The notes: generated by a model not told the origin, from the sequence alone. 46,927 nucleotides of DNA from Elusimicrobiaceae bacterium (GCA_017646765.1 JAGCMD010000071.1:1-46927), one strand, 5' to 3'; shown: positions 14,542 to 23,591, counted from the stretch's first letter. Numbers and translations: made by a program.

Positions 14542-16233
14542 TTAATTATCCGTTAAAATTTTCAGATTACGTTTAGCGGTTTTATTTTTGGGGGAAATTT
14601 CCAACGCACGCTTATAATGGTGGCGGGCTTCTTCGTCATTATCGGCCACCACAAAAGAGGTGCCTAACCCCAGCTCGGCCAATACGTCTTGCGGACTTTG
14701 GGTAGCGGCCTGTGTGAAATTTTCCTGTGCGGCGGTGGCATTGCCTTTTGCCAAAGCGGCCAGACCTTTTAGTAACGCACATATGTTGCCGGGCGGGCAC
14801 GAAAATTCTTGCAAATCTTCCTCGGCTTCCTCCACAAATTTGAGCCACGTGCGGCCCATAACCCACAGTCCCATATCATTACCGACCACGCGCGGGTCAT
14901 ACACCGCTTTAGGCGGGGCGGAACGGTTTTGGCTGATAGCACCGCTTGCCCGGTAATCAACGGTGCGCCCTTGGAGTGATAAATTAACCACGTAATCTTG
15001 CGGTACTTGCGAAACGGCTTGGCGGATAGAGGCGGTAAAATCTTCTATTTGTTTGGCACGCTCCTTGCTATCGGCGGCGGGCAAGGTAAAAGCGCGTTTA
15101 AACGTACGGGCCACACCGGTATCTTGCTCTGCGGGAGTGAGCAGGTCCGCCTGGCGCAATTTTTGATATTCGCGCTCAAAAGAATTACGGCTGCGGCCTT
15201 GCGATTGGTTATTTTGCGCAGGCGGCAGATATTCTAAAGATACTTCTATTTGCACCGGCTTGGCGGCGGAAACTTGGGAAACATTATCCGCAAATTTTTC
15301 AATTTGTTTTTCAAAGTCTTGCGGCGTTGTTCCGCTGGCACGATAAGCGGCATTAAGGGCAAGGCCGTCTTGGTTAAATTTAGCAATAGAAAAAGCTTCT
15401 TCCAGTATTTCGCGGGCGGTTTTTTCCTGCCCCATACGCACCAGCAAAAATGCATAACGCAGCCGCGCCACATAATCGCCGGGTTTGGTTTTGACGGCTT
15501 TTTTATAAAATTTAAGAGCCTCTTGCAAGCGTCCGCGCCCTTCGTACAAAGCGGCTAAACTAAGCTGGGCATCTTCGTAAGCGGAAAACAAATGCAACGC
15601 CTTTTTGAAAGATTCTTCGGCCTGCGCGTCGCGCCCGAGCGCTTCGTATAAAGTGCCTAATTGATAATGATACAACGGCTCGCGCGGGGCAAGTTCCGTA
15701 GATCGGCGGAAGTGTTCTAACGCGTCTTCCAATTTATTTTGTACGGCATAGGTGGAACCCAAATTCATGTGCGTATCGGCTTTGTTGGGGTCTAATTTAT
15801 TAGCAGTTAAAAAATATGCTTGTGCGGTAGCAATGTCCCCTTTCCACCCGGCGGCAATGCCCAATAATTGATAGGCCATCGGGTTATTGGGGTCCAGGTG
15901 CAAAGCTTCTTTATATTCGCTGATAGCGTCGTCCACTTTGCCGGCCCAATACAAAGACGCACCCAAAAGCAAATAGCCCATAGGGTCCTTGGCGTTTTTG
16001 ACAACGGCTTTAGCGAAACTGTTAGACGCCTCTTGATACTGTGCGCGGCTCATTTCGCTCATACCGCGGCGCATATCGGAAACGGCCTGGTCTTGCATAA
16101 TTTGGTCCCACACGGTTTGGGAATAATCGGTTTTGATGGTGGGCTTACTAAATGAAAAGGGAAACCGCGCTTGCGCGGCAGTGGCAAGCAGTACCGCGGA
16201 CAGTGTGATAAAAAAAGCGCGTTTTTTATTCAT
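14542..16233 (-). CDS. Secreted TPR-repeat protein
   Basis: A 563-residue protein with a signal peptide (MNKKRAFFITLSAVLLATAAQA) followed by about seven consecutive TPR units (for example AYQLLGIAAGWKGDIATAQA and LYHYQLGTLYEALGRDAQAE), a linker with low similarity to anything I know (about 300-450), and a further pair of TPR units at the C-terminus (LAELGLGTSFVVADNDEEAR, HYKRALEISPKNKTAKRNL). It would act as a protein-binding scaffold in the periplasm. ATG 16233 is chosen over one at 16269 because it begins the signal peptide and matches the predicted transcription start exactly. First gene of a two-gene unit with rsmA. Confidence 0.8.
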   Translation of the reverse strand: MNKKRAFFITLSAVLLATAAQARFPFSFSKPTIKTDYSQTVWDQIMQDQAVSDMRRGMSEMSRAQYQEASNSFAKAVVKNAKDPMGYLLLGASLYWAGKVDDAISEYKEALHLDPNNPMAYQLLGIAAGWKGDIATAQAYFLTANKLDPNKADTHMNLGSTYAVQNKLEDALEHFRRSTELAPREPLYHYQLGTLYEALGRDAQAEESFKKALHLFSAYEDAQLSLAALYEGRGRLQEALKFYKKAVKTKPGDYVARLRYAFLLVRMGQEKTAREILEEAFSIAKFNQDGLALNAAYRASGTTPQDFEKQIEKFADNVSQVSAAKPVQIEVSLEYLPPAQNNQSQGRSRNSFEREYQKLRQADLLTPAEQDTGVARTFKRAFTLPAADSKERAKQIEDFTASIRQAVSQVPQDYVVNLSLQGRTVDYRASGAISQNRSAPPKAVYDPRVVGNDMGLWVMGRTWLKFVEEAEEDLQEFSCPPGNICALLKGLAALAKGNATAAQENFTQAATQSPQDVLAELGLGTSFVVADNDEEARHHYKRALEISPKNKTAKRNLKILTDN

Positions 16234-16239
16234 AGTTAT

Positions 16240-16269
16240 ATGATAGAAAAAAGGCCGCAATATGGGCAA
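16240..16269 (-). promoter_or_regulatory. Promoter of the TPR-rsmA unit, predicted leaderless
   Basis: On the minus strand TTGCCC (16264-16269) is separated by 18 bases from TATCAT (16240-16245). The expected start base is 16233, the A of the start codon, and there is no Shine-Dalgarno site. The sequence closely resembles the promoter of the ORF6N gene at 17037-17066 (both share CATTTGCCC and CCTTTTT before the -10 box). Confidence 0.5.
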
Positions 16270-16324
16270 ATGAGAAAGATGTTATATGGGATGATAAATG
16301 AAATTAGATGTTGTAAAAACTGTT

Positions 16325-16446
16325 GTCATGCCCGAAGGTTTTTATCGGGCATCTCCCGATTTTCTTTCCGTTCGGTTTCCGTCACTTGCGTATGTAAAAG
16401 CGGGAGATACCGCATTATCGCCGTCCGCAGGACCGGTATAACAGTT
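16325..16446. repeat. Dispersed palindromic repeat, copy A
   Basis: Copy A of a repeat found again at 17084-17179. A core of 46 bases (16394-16439) is identical in both copies, and the flanking 40 bases are diverged but alignable. Copy A also holds an inverted repeat ATGCCCGA/TCGGGCAT (16328-16335 and 16345-16352) preceded by GTC, and ATCTCCCG (16351-16358) matching CGGGAGAT (16401-16408). The GTCAT...ATCTC layout is like dispersed intergenic repeats of many genomes. It occupies most of the 16270-16492 gap, where no gene was seen. Confidence 0.75.
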
Positions 16447-16492
16447 ATGTAATACAATGCGTAAAAACGAGATAAAAATAACGGCGGGATAA

Positions 16493-17029
16493 TTATTTAA
16501 AACCGATTTTACCTACTTTATGGGGGCCATCTTGTTCTAACATTTCGTTGATTACTTCTACAATAGAGTTAATTTGCTCTTGCGTATGATTTAACCGCTT
16601 TTTAGTATCTTGAATATGCAGCAGAAGGGCTTGCTTTAAGGTAGCAACGTCTATCTGTTTTGATTTCTCCAAAGCCAATTGACGCACCCGAACAAACACA
16701 CGCATAATTTGGATATTAACCGCCAAAGCAGTAGGACTCTTTAATACGCTGGAGAGCATAGCCACGCCTTGCTCCGTAAATGCGTAAGGTAGCGTTTGGC
16801 GACCGCCTCTTGATTTTGAAGTCACAATTTGTGACTTCAAATTTTCCCATTCGGGTTTAGTCAGGCGAAACATAAAATCTGACGGAAAACGCTTCAAGTT
16901 GCGTTTCACGGCTTGGTTAAGCACTTTGGTTGGGACGCGATACATTTCGGCCAAATCGCTGTCTAACATTACATTTAAGCCACGTACTGTAAAAATTCGT
17001 TTTTCAATAGGAACAATAATATCTTTCAT
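16493..17029 (-). CDS. ORF6N-domain DNA-binding protein
   Basis: A 178-residue protein. The first two thirds match the ORF6N domain found in phage antirepressor-like and free-standing bacterial proteins: KRIFTVRGLNVMLDSDLAEMY, then VLNQAVKRNLKRFPSDFMF, then LPYAFTEQGVAMLSSVL, and the alpha-helical VNIQIMRVFVRVRQL. The C-terminal third is a coiled helix (KRLNHTQEQINSIVEVI). The domain is thought to bind DNA; the target is unknown. These genes are often gained horizontally. Here it is isolated between two copies of the same repeat and has a predicted leaderless promoter. No other phage genes are nearby. Confidence 0.88.
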   Translation of the reverse strand: MKDIIVPIEKRIFTVRGLNVMLDSDLAEMYRVPTKVLNQAVKRNLKRFPSDFMFRLTKPEWENLKSQIVTSKSRGGRQTLPYAFTEQGVAMLSSVLKSPTALAVNIQIMRVFVRVRQLALEKSKQIDVATLKQALLLHIQDTKKRLNHTQEQINSIVEVINEMLEQDGPHKVGKIGFK

Positions 17030-17036
17030 AGGACTT

Positions 17037-17066
17037 AGTATAGCAAAAAGGACAATCTGCGGGCAA
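17037..17066 (-). promoter_or_regulatory. Promoter of the ORF6N gene, predicted leaderless
   Basis: On the minus strand TTGCCC (17061-17066) is separated by 18 bases from TATACT (17037-17042). The expected start is 17030, one base before ATG 17029, and no Shine-Dalgarno site exists. Confidence 0.55.
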
Positions 17067-17083
17067 ATGCGGATAAAAAGTAA

Positions 17084-17179
17084 TCATCCCCGATTTTGTT
17101 TTCGGTTGCGGCCATCCCTTACGTAAGTAAAAGCGGGAGATACCGCATTATCGCCGTCCGCAGGACCGGTATGACAGTT
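17084..17179. repeat. Dispersed palindromic repeat, copy B
   Basis: Second copy in direct orientation with copy A (16325-16446). The 46-base identical core is at 17127-17172. It lies directly upstream of the ORF6N promoter, so the two copies bracket that gene. Confidence 0.75.
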
Positions 17180-17189
17180 TAATAAAGAC

Positions 17190-17216
17190 GAGATGCTGAA
17201 TTAAGTTCAGCATGAC
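17190..17216. repeat. GTCAT-type palindromic unit next to repeat copy B
   Basis: ATGCTGAA (17193-17200) pairs with TTCAGCAT (17206-17213). Read on the minus strand the unit begins GTCATGCTGAA and ends CAGCATCTC, the same GTCAT...ATCTC frame as the palindrome in copy A with a different stem, which suggests a family of dispersed repeats in this genome. Confidence 0.55.
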
Positions 17217-17257
17217 GGCACTTTTGATTGCGATATGATAAATAGGAAAAAGGACAT

Positions 17258-17293
17258 AAAAATCCCCCGAAGATTTCTCTTCGGGGGATTTTT
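17258..17293 (-). terminator. Strong terminator at the end of the large-protein cluster
   Basis: A perfect 16-base-pair stem (17258-17273 against 17278-17293) with a four-base loop and T-rich ends on both strands. It is 5 bases after the stop of the 1342-residue protein and closes the long minus-strand surface region. Confidence 0.92.
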
Positions 17294-17297
17294 GAAT

Positions 17298-20200
17298 CTA
17301 TTGGTTACCTATGTTACTCTGGTTTCCGGGCTGTTTAGAATAGCCGCTACCACTTCCTATTTTCTGCCAAGTTGCGGTAGGTTTCTGACGAGTCCCATAT
17401 GTACACAAGCTCTCAATATACTTCAACACATCTGCTCGTGATATAGTTTTTCCAGAATAGTTACAAGCCTTTTTGGTAGTGAACAGATCCGCATATTCCT
17501 GATACACTTTGTTTCTGTTGGCCGTATCATCCGGGCTATTTAACTTTCCAGTGCTCGCCGGCAACAAGGTGCGACTTAAGCCTTTTAATGGCAAGTCCCT
17601 CCACTCATTGCTATTTCTAATTTGGGCTTCGTATCCTGCACGATCCCCCTTGTCAACGTAGCCACCCCAATACCAAGGTGTGCCACTCTTGAACCGCGGG
17701 TCAGGTTGTTTACGAATACCTCCCGGCAATGTCGTGTTATTGCTCGGATAGAAAGCCATATCATAGTTGATATAAGCCAAGAACGAACCAAACACGTTAT
17801 CGTACACACTCCTTTTACCAGGCGTCCAATTCGGTTCTGCCTGAGGATCTGATGAGTTCGTACCAATCGTTTTCCCTAAGATACAAACCACGTTGGCAGG
17901 AACCATTCCACTGTCCGGATCCATATTGATAACGTCCATCAAGTTGGCCACCGTCAAATCAGAACCTTTGATTTCATCGTAAAGCAACGTGGCTCCCGGG
18001 TGTGCTGCCTCAAACTTATCCTTAGCCCTTTGTACAAAAGCCATCGTTTCGGCATCTGGCTGGTGGACAAGACGTGCCTTATCCTCTGTAATCTTACAAG
18101 TACCCCACTGCGGTCTCGGTTGGGTTTTGTTAAGATTACTTGGTTCCGGCCGATTTTGCAAGTCATAAGGCTCTGTATTCACCGGAATTTTCTTGATATC
18201 TGAATGCAAGAAATATTCCAACTTACTAACGGGGACAACTTTTTCTTCAGGTTCGCATCCGGATCCAATGAAACGGACTTGGAAAATATCATCTTGACAG
18301 AATACCTCCGCTTCGCAATTGTCTTTTATAGGCAACCGCATGGGTTGAAAGTCCTTACAAGAATTTACGTAGATAACTTTTTCTTTAACGATTTCTTTTA
18401 TTTTTTCAACCTCTACGTATTCTTTCTCTTTATCCCCTTGACAATCCGGATCGTTTGTGTTTTTCACAGCATTGGCCTTATCAAAATCAAAAGTACCGTC
18501 GCTTTTCTTCTTGCAGGTTGCGATAAGCGAGCAAGTACCATCTTTGGCCTCATTACCCACAATCGTCGTTTCGCCTTCTTTACACGGATTTGGCTCTAAC
18601 ACCGGCTGAACCACCGCTCCGGACGGGTTCCATTCGCACTCCGCGGTGTCAACCACTTTGCCGCCACGAGAGAGACTCCAAACGACGTTTCCGTATTCAC
18701 CCTTTTCCGCCTTACCCTTCTTTTGGAAGGTATACGTGACACCGTCTGTAGTAGTAGCTTTGCCACTTTGCGGACGGAGCTCCTGCTGCCCGGAAGATTC
18801 CCCTTCCTTGGCAGATGAACCAAAGTTCACGGATTTACCTTGGGAGACACTCGCCCAGTAGTCGCTTGAGACTTTCTCATTCGCCTCGTTTGCAGAGGAT
18901 TTATCCACATCAATCGGCGTATACGTTACGCTAACACTAATACCGTCTTGCGCGCCCGATATGTTCTTCAGGTCTTTGCCTTTGAACCCTTTTTTATAGA
19001 GAACCGTAGCCGTGGCAACGTCGTCTTTCGCATCTTTACACGAAATAGACACTTTCGCGTCAAACGGACAATCCGGCCCGGCAATAACTTTGTCCTCGTC
19101 GCGGTATTTGCGTTTATCCACGTTCACGCGTCCTTTATATTTCTCGGACGTAGCGGTGCCTTTATGCAAGACATACGCATTATAGAAGCGGTTGTACAAC
19201 ATACCCATGAATTCGCCGCCGCGGGCGTTAATGCCGCGGCCTAATTTCTGCTTCATGGATAAAGACGACACAAACATCAAGTCCAATTGGTCAAACGCGT
19301 TACGTGCCACAGCGTCCAGCTCCTGATCGTCCGCAGAAACACCGTTTGCCTTGGCAATTTGTTTCAACTGGTCAATCATAACGCTCTGGAATTGCGCCCA
19401 GATCAATTGGTTGCTCTCCGTTATGTACACAACACAGGCGTGCTGTACATCTTCCGGCGCAATTTCATACATATCCGGGATAATTGGCAATTTTGTATTT
19501 TTATCGTTACGAGCCGAGCCAACGGTGCCCGGGTTAGCATCTTCGGTTATTGGCGTGCCATCTTCCTTATACCCTACCACTTTCCCTTTTCTTGCACCGG
19601 CGGCATCAGTCCGCGAAGTCGTCCGGGAACCTTTTTCGTTCTTCGTATAAGAGGTTTCCCCTTTCGTAAACAGATCGGCTACGTAGTCTTTGTCACCGTT
19701 AAACCGCTCAGGCAACGCGGTCTGGCTTCCGCCGGCATGCTTTTTGCTATTGATACGCGTCGGATCCGTATCATCCTGGCACAGGAGCATTCTGGAGCCT
19801 TTGAGGTTTCCTACACTCTTACCGTCTGCGCCTTTAAACAAGGCTTCCGGCACGTAGTTGCGGGCCACAATATAAACATATGTATGCCATTTTTTGGCCT
19901 GCCCTTTCGGCTCTACGAGGTAGTGCTTGTTAACCAAATTGCGGCATTCGGACTTCTCAATTAAGCCGTCCCCTTGCACTACGCCGCCTAAGCATTTGCG
20001 GCGCTGAGCAATAGGCCCAAGACGCGAGCCAGAGCCGGCACCACCTGGCACATACCCTTTACTACAATCAAGGCCATAGGGTTTCTCGACGAGTTCTTTC
20101 TGTTTCATTTTACTACAGAAACCTTTCAGGCCGCCTTCTTTTTCAATTTCTGATGGTGGGAAATAACTTGCGTCCTTTCCGCAACAGGTTTCTTTCGTGG

Positions 20201-21326
20201 GGCCGCCGCCGGAACCTAAGAAGGTATCCGGGTCTCCGTCGGAGTTACCCGTGACTAAACAGTTGAAAATACCGGCTAACTGGTTTTGCAACAAGTCGGT
20301 AGCCCAGTTCATCCATTTCCAGCCGTAGTTGAACCAAGCTTCCCATTTCATTTGGGAGCGGCGTTTCATCATATCCCACCACCACGGCTCTTTGCCGTTG
20401 TAGGTGAAATTACGCGCCAATTGGCCGGCACCACCGCCGGGCCCGCCGTAATCACCGGAGTTCAAACCGCCAATACGACCGGGTTCCACCGGTTTAAATT
20501 GCGCGTCCATCAACGCTTGCATGGCATTGGCTTTACCCATGGCTTCTTTGGATTCGCGCGCACGTTTGGCGTTTACATCTCCAAAATACGAACGCGTCGG
20601 TTTACCTGCCGCTTGCAACGGTTGCAACGATACCGGTTTGACGCTGTTTCTAACGCCGGGGCCTTTCACTTTGCTGGCGGCCGACTTCATGCTGCCGCCC
20701 CAAGGCGAAATACCATGTCCGCCGGCACCGCGGGCAACACCTTCCCGGCGAAGCGACCCAATCTTCGTCGCTGCGCGCCGGAAAGCCGCCCTTGTTTGCG
20801 GGGCTGCATCTTTGCGGTATTTATAAATGTTTGTATTGTTGACTTCTTCTTCCGTCGCATTACGCGAATAGGAAGACCCGGAGTTGTCTGACAATCCGCT
20901 GCGGTAAATATCCCCCAGCGATTCGTCTTTCTCTTCGTCTTCCCCTTTCTTTCCAAAGCCAACGATTAAATCTAACGAATCACGGCCCGCTAATTGCGCA
21001 ATTTGCCCTTCCGGGTCGCCCGTAAAATCAAAACCGGACCGATCCGGGTTGACCATTGCGTCCTCGTAACCGGGCGTGATCATAGCCGGCTCTTCCCCTA
21101 CCTGTCCACTGTATTTATACAGGAACGGTAATAAAAGAAGCGCCACCAAAGCCGCGATAAAGAACGGCGCATCCCGTTTCGTCCGCTCAAAAAGCGTTTG
21201 ACGGGGTTTGCCGTCGCTCCCGATTTTGGAGGAAATACGATTAGCAAAAGATTTGGTAGAGGTTTGTTTACCACTCTTAATCTTGTCGCTAAAGGTAAAA
21301 CTATCTTTCTTCTTTTCCTCTGACAT
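17298..21326 (-). CDS. Giant membrane-anchored, cysteine-rich protein of unknown function
   Basis: A 1342-residue protein that I do not recognise. The first 50 residues are charged and basic, then one membrane segment (about 54-70, APFFIAALVALLLLPFLY) anchors it; by the positive-inside rule the rest is outside the cytoplasm. Residues about 75-330 are low-complexity, Gly/Ser/Arg-rich, including GGHGISPWGGS. From about 340 onward there are some two dozen cysteines, many in C-rich local blocks (TCCGKD, CSKM, DCSKG), suggesting disulphide-stabilised domains, and a charged hydrophobic repeat (YVEVEKIKEIVKEKVIYV) that may form a stalk. It is the last and largest of five consecutive anchored proteins. 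Transcription starts at 21502-21529 with a long structured leader, and AGGAGG is the ribosome site. Confidence 0.6.
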   Translation of the reverse strand: MSEEKKKDSFTFSDKIKSGKQTSTKSFANRISSKIGSDGKPRQTLFERTKRDAPFFIAALVALLLLPFLYKYSGQVGEEPAMITPGYEDAMVNPDRSGFDFTGDPEGQIAQLAGRDSLDLIVGFGKKGEDEEKDESLGDIYRSGLSDNSGSSYSRNATEEEVNNTNIYKYRKDAAPQTRAAFRRAATKIGSLRREGVARGAGGHGISPWGGSMKSAASKVKGPGVRNSVKPVSLQPLQAAGKPTRSYFGDVNAKRARESKEAMGKANAMQALMDAQFKPVEPGRIGGLNSGDYGGPGGGAGQLARNFTYNGKEPWWWDMMKRRSQMKWEAWFNYGWKWMNWATDLLQNQLAGIFNCLVTGNSDGDPDTFLGSGGGPTKETCCGKDASYFPPSEIEKEGGLKGFCSKMKQKELVEKPYGLDCSKGYVPGGAGSGSRLGPIAQRRKCLGGVVQGDGLIEKSECRNLVNKHYLVEPKGQAKKWHTYVYIVARNYVPEALFKGADGKSVGNLKGSRMLLCQDDTDPTRINSKKHAGGSQTALPERFNGDKDYVADLFTKGETSYTKNEKGSRTTSRTDAAGARKGKVVGYKEDGTPITEDANPGTVGSARNDKNTKLPIIPDMYEIAPEDVQHACVVYITESNQLIWAQFQSVMIDQLKQIAKANGVSADDQELDAVARNAFDQLDLMFVSSLSMKQKLGRGINARGGEFMGMLYNRFYNAYVLHKGTATSEKYKGRVNVDKRKYRDEDKVIAGPDCPFDAKVSISCKDAKDDVATATVLYKKGFKGKDLKNISGAQDGISVSVTYTPIDVDKSSANEANEKVSSDYWASVSQGKSVNFGSSAKEGESSGQQELRPQSGKATTTDGVTYTFQKKGKAEKGEYGNVVWSLSRGGKVVDTAECEWNPSGAVVQPVLEPNPCKEGETTIVGNEAKDGTCSLIATCKKKSDGTFDFDKANAVKNTNDPDCQGDKEKEYVEVEKIKEIVKEKVIYVNSCKDFQPMRLPIKDNCEAEVFCQDDIFQVRFIGSGCEPEEKVVPVSKLEYFLHSDIKKIPVNTEPYDLQNRPEPSNLNKTQPRPQWGTCKITEDKARLVHQPDAETMAFVQRAKDKFEAAHPGATLLYDEIKGSDLTVANLMDVINMDPDSGMVPANVVCILGKTIGTNSSDPQAEPNWTPGKRSVYDNVFGSFLAYINYDMAFYPSNNTTLPGGIRKQPDPRFKSGTPWYWGGYVDKGDRAGYEAQIRNSNEWRDLPLKGLSRTLLPASTGKLNSPDDTANRNKVYQEYADLFTTKKACNYSGKTISRADVLKYIESLCTYGTRQKPTATWQKIGSGSGYSKQPGNQSNIGNQ

Positions 21327-21340
21327 AAGTGCCTCCTGTT

Positions 21341-21478
21341 AAAATAAAAACTTCGTGTTTGGGGTTTCCCCCCGAGGAAATACAAACTTACGTCCGTTTA
21401 TATCTCCCGTGTTACTGCTACGACTTCAATAATAAAAAGTTCGTTGTTCGGAGATGGACCCCCACTCCGTAACAACTT
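21341..21478 (-). promoter_or_regulatory. Structured leader RNA of the giant protein gene (two hairpin plus T-rich units)
   Basis: The transcript from the 21502-21529 promoter has a leader of about 168 bases. On the minus strand it contains two units of the same design: an outer stem, a GC-rich inner stem, then TTTTTATT. Unit 1 (21430-21478) pairs AAGTTGTT with AACgAACTT and CGGAG with CTCCG and is followed by CTTTTTATTATT. Unit 2 (21341-21387) pairs GTTT with AAAC around GGGG/CCCC and is followed by GTTTTTATTTT. They look like weak intrinsic terminators or a repeated regulatory RNA fold. Confidence 0.45.
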
Positions 21479-21501
21479 ACCCTATAACACTTCTTACTAA
21501 T

Positions 21502-21529
21502 AGTATAATAATTTTCCCCAAAATGTCAA
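21502..21529 (-). promoter_or_regulatory. Promoter of the giant protein gene
   Basis: On the minus strand TTGACA (21524-21529) is separated by 16 bases from TATACT (21502-21507). This is one of the two best promoter matches in the window. Confidence 0.8.
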
Positions 21530-21602
21530 GGGGTATTTTTAGGGCAAGTTGTTTAGTGCTTTTTATTTGTTTTCAAGCTCCTTTTTCCGTCGGGGATATG
21601 GG

Positions 21603-23486
21603 CTAATCGCCCGTTACGCCGGTGGGCACCCACACGCTTCCGCCCCAATCTATCCCCGCAAAATATCCGTTATTTAAGCGGCCTTCCTCATCATAAAAAG
21701 TGCTGTCAATATCTCCTTGTAAATCACCGGATTTAAGTTTGATGTTAGGATATTCCGGATCGTAAAATTCGTTGGATGAACTCAAGCTTTTGGCGCTTGC
21801 CACACAAGCGGCTTGCTCTTCGGGCGTTTCTTTAGAGGCGCATTTGGACAAAGCGTCGTCGCAATAGGCATCAAACGTCTGCGAGTAATTAGATAATTTT
21901 TCAGACTTGCACTGGCTATCATCCACTTTAATAGAAATAGAGTTGCACTCCCTTTTTACTTGTTCGTAGGAACGTTTCATTTGCTGGCAGCCGTTGGAAA
22001 TAGACTGTAAATTATTATCAAAAGCACCGTTACGCTCCCCGCATGTTTTAGGGAAAGACGCCGCCAGCCCGTCCACCTGGTTCAAAATCTGCGTGGTATC
22101 GGGGGCCATTTCCGCCCCGTGTTTAATAGCGTCCTTGCATTGTTTATCCAGTTCCAGGTATTTTTTGACGTTTTCCATATCTACCGCCACATCTTCCGAT
22201 TTAATCGCTACCCCGCTGGCACCGGATATAGAAATAATTTCCTTAGGCATATCCGCCCCTTCAAAACCCGCACTGGCCAATGTCTTTTTGAGCGCAGGCT
22301 GCTGGGTGCGTCGGGCCGCGCGGCTGGTTAACCAAATATAATACATATTTCGGCTAACACGGTTATCCCCCAGTTTTTTAGCATCCCCAAAATTAGTTTG
22401 TGTAGCCCCATGCGTATCCAACGCTTTACTGAGGTTATCAAAATTCACCTGCTCGCGCACGCCTCGGCGGAGCATACGGTTAAAAGAATCTTCCCCGGAA
22501 TTCCCCCCCACCGGCTTATTAGTTACTTTTTTGAGCATATTAACCGAGTTAAAAGCATCATTTTTATCCCGTTGCACGGAGGAAGAATCCTCCCCAAAAA
22601 ACACTTCGGCATTTTTAGCATTATTAGCTTGCGTGGCAGCCGCGGCGTCGTTCTTTTTGATACGAACAGCCGGCCGGTCTTTTTCTTTTTCGGAGGCTAA
22701 CGGCCCGGCGTCGTACGAGCCGGTTAAATCGTCCCCTTTCCTATCGCGGCGCGCCAAAGCGGTATTGACCGAGCGGATATTGAGAAGTTTACTTTTGGCT
22801 TGTTCTGCGGAAAAAGCAGCAACCCCGCCCGAGTTAAATACGGAAAACTCATCCCCTTCTGCCGCTAAAGCGCGTTGACGGCGGGAATCATCCTTCCACG
22901 ATAAAAGTGCCTTTAAAAAGCTCATCCGCTCCGCCTCTTCCGGCGAGTAACCCATCGCGTACATCAAATTACGTAAAAACGGAATTTTACCGGCCGGCAC
23001 CAGCGAGCCAACCCCCCATAAACAAAAAATGAGCAACATGAAAACAAACATCCGGTTAGAACGGTACCACGGACGCTTTGCCGGACGCGCGGGCGTATTT
23101 TTCGGCAAATCGCCGGATGACGAAAGGGGAGATTTTTCCAAATGAGCCTTCGTTGAATTATCCGAAACGGTTTTAGCGGGTGACGCAATCACTTTAGCCG
23201 GGAGCGGTTTTTGCGGCATTTTTGCCGGCGAAGCAGCGGCCGGTAACTCTGTCGGTTTTTGCGGGGTAGGTTGCGGGGGCTGAGGCAAAACAAGTTCTTC
23301 TATCTCGTCGGATGCCGCCGGAGCCGGAGCTGCTTGCGGGGCAACGGGCGTAGTAGCGGGTTGTGCAGGCGTTTGCGGAGCAGCGGGCGACGGATTTGCG
23401 CCGGAGGGCTGCTCATCGGGCAAATCGTCTAACCCGGGCATACGCGGCATTTGCGGATCATTCGGCGTTGAAGGTGTGTTTGCCAT
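21603..23486 (-). CDS. Proline-rich, single-pass membrane protein of unknown function
   Basis: A 627-residue protein that I do not recognise. The N-terminal 140 residues are Pro/Ala-rich and disordered (PQTPAQPATTPVAPQ and similar), as in TonB-like proteins but here on the cytoplasmic side by topology, then one membrane segment (about 145-164, MFVFMLLIFCLWGVGSL). The outer part has a disordered middle (to about 350) and a C-terminal region with eight cysteines (KQCKD, KTCGE, NGCQQ, ECNS, QCKS, YCDD, KCAS, ACVA) and a coiled appearance. It starts after the terminator at 23553-23576, with AGGT as the ribosome site. Second gene from the end of the five-gene cluster. Confidence 0.6.
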   Translation of the reverse strand: MANTPSTPNDPQMPRMPGLDDLPDEQPSGANPSPAAPQTPAQPATTPVAPQAAPAPAASDEIEELVLPQPPQPTPQKPTELPAAASPAKMPQKPLPAKVIASPAKTVSDNSTKAHLEKSPLSSSGDLPKNTPARPAKRPWYRSNRMFVFMLLIFCLWGVGSLVPAGKIPFLRNLMYAMGYSPEEAERMSFLKALLSWKDDSRRQRALAAEGDEFSVFNSGGVAAFSAEQAKSKLLNIRSVNTALARRDRKGDDLTGSYDAGPLASEKEKDRPAVRIKKNDAAAATQANNAKNAEVFFGEDSSSVQRDKNDAFNSVNMLKKVTNKPVGGNSGEDSFNRMLRRGVREQVNFDNLSKALDTHGATQTNFGDAKKLGDNRVSRNMYYIWLTSRAARRTQQPALKKTLASAGFEGADMPKEIISISGASGVAIKSEDVAVDMENVKKYLELDKQCKDAIKHGAEMAPDTTQILNQVDGLAASFPKTCGERNGAFDNNLQSISNGCQQMKRSYEQVKRECNSISIKVDDSQCKSEKLSNYSQTFDAYCDDALSKCASKETPEEQAACVASAKSLSSSNEFYDPEYPNIKLKSGDLQGDIDSTFYDEEGRLNNGYFAGIDWGGSVWVPTGVTGD

Positions 23487-23552
23487 ATTATTTACCTGTA
23501 AACAAAATTTAGTCAGGCTGCTCCCCGACTGTCTTATTATTTAAACAAAAGA

Positions 23553-23576
23553 GGGAGAAGGCAAACGCCTTCTCCC
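23553..23576 (-). terminator. Rho-independent terminator inside the five-gene cluster
   Basis: A perfect 10-base-pair stem (GGGAGAAGGC with GCCTTCTCCC) and a four-base loop, followed on the minus strand by TCTTTTGTTT. It lies 15 bases after the stop of the 541-residue protein, so it should reduce transcription into the next gene and set the ratio of the products. Confidence 0.8.
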
Positions 23577-23591
23577 GTGTGTAAAAACAAC

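Noticed and set aside
16493-17029. Prophage suggested by the ORF6N domain
   Set aside because: No other phage gene, integrase or attachment-like site is present; ORF6N genes also occur alone.
16325-17216. CRISPR-like array suggested by the two identical repeats
   Set aside because: Only two copies exist, 733 bases apart with a gene between them, and no cas gene is nearby.
19287-19964. Plus-strand open frame of 225 codons inside the giant protein gene
   Set aside because: The minus-strand frame is continuous over 4 kb with a promoter, ribosome site and terminator; the plus-strand frame shows no domain and is a shadow.
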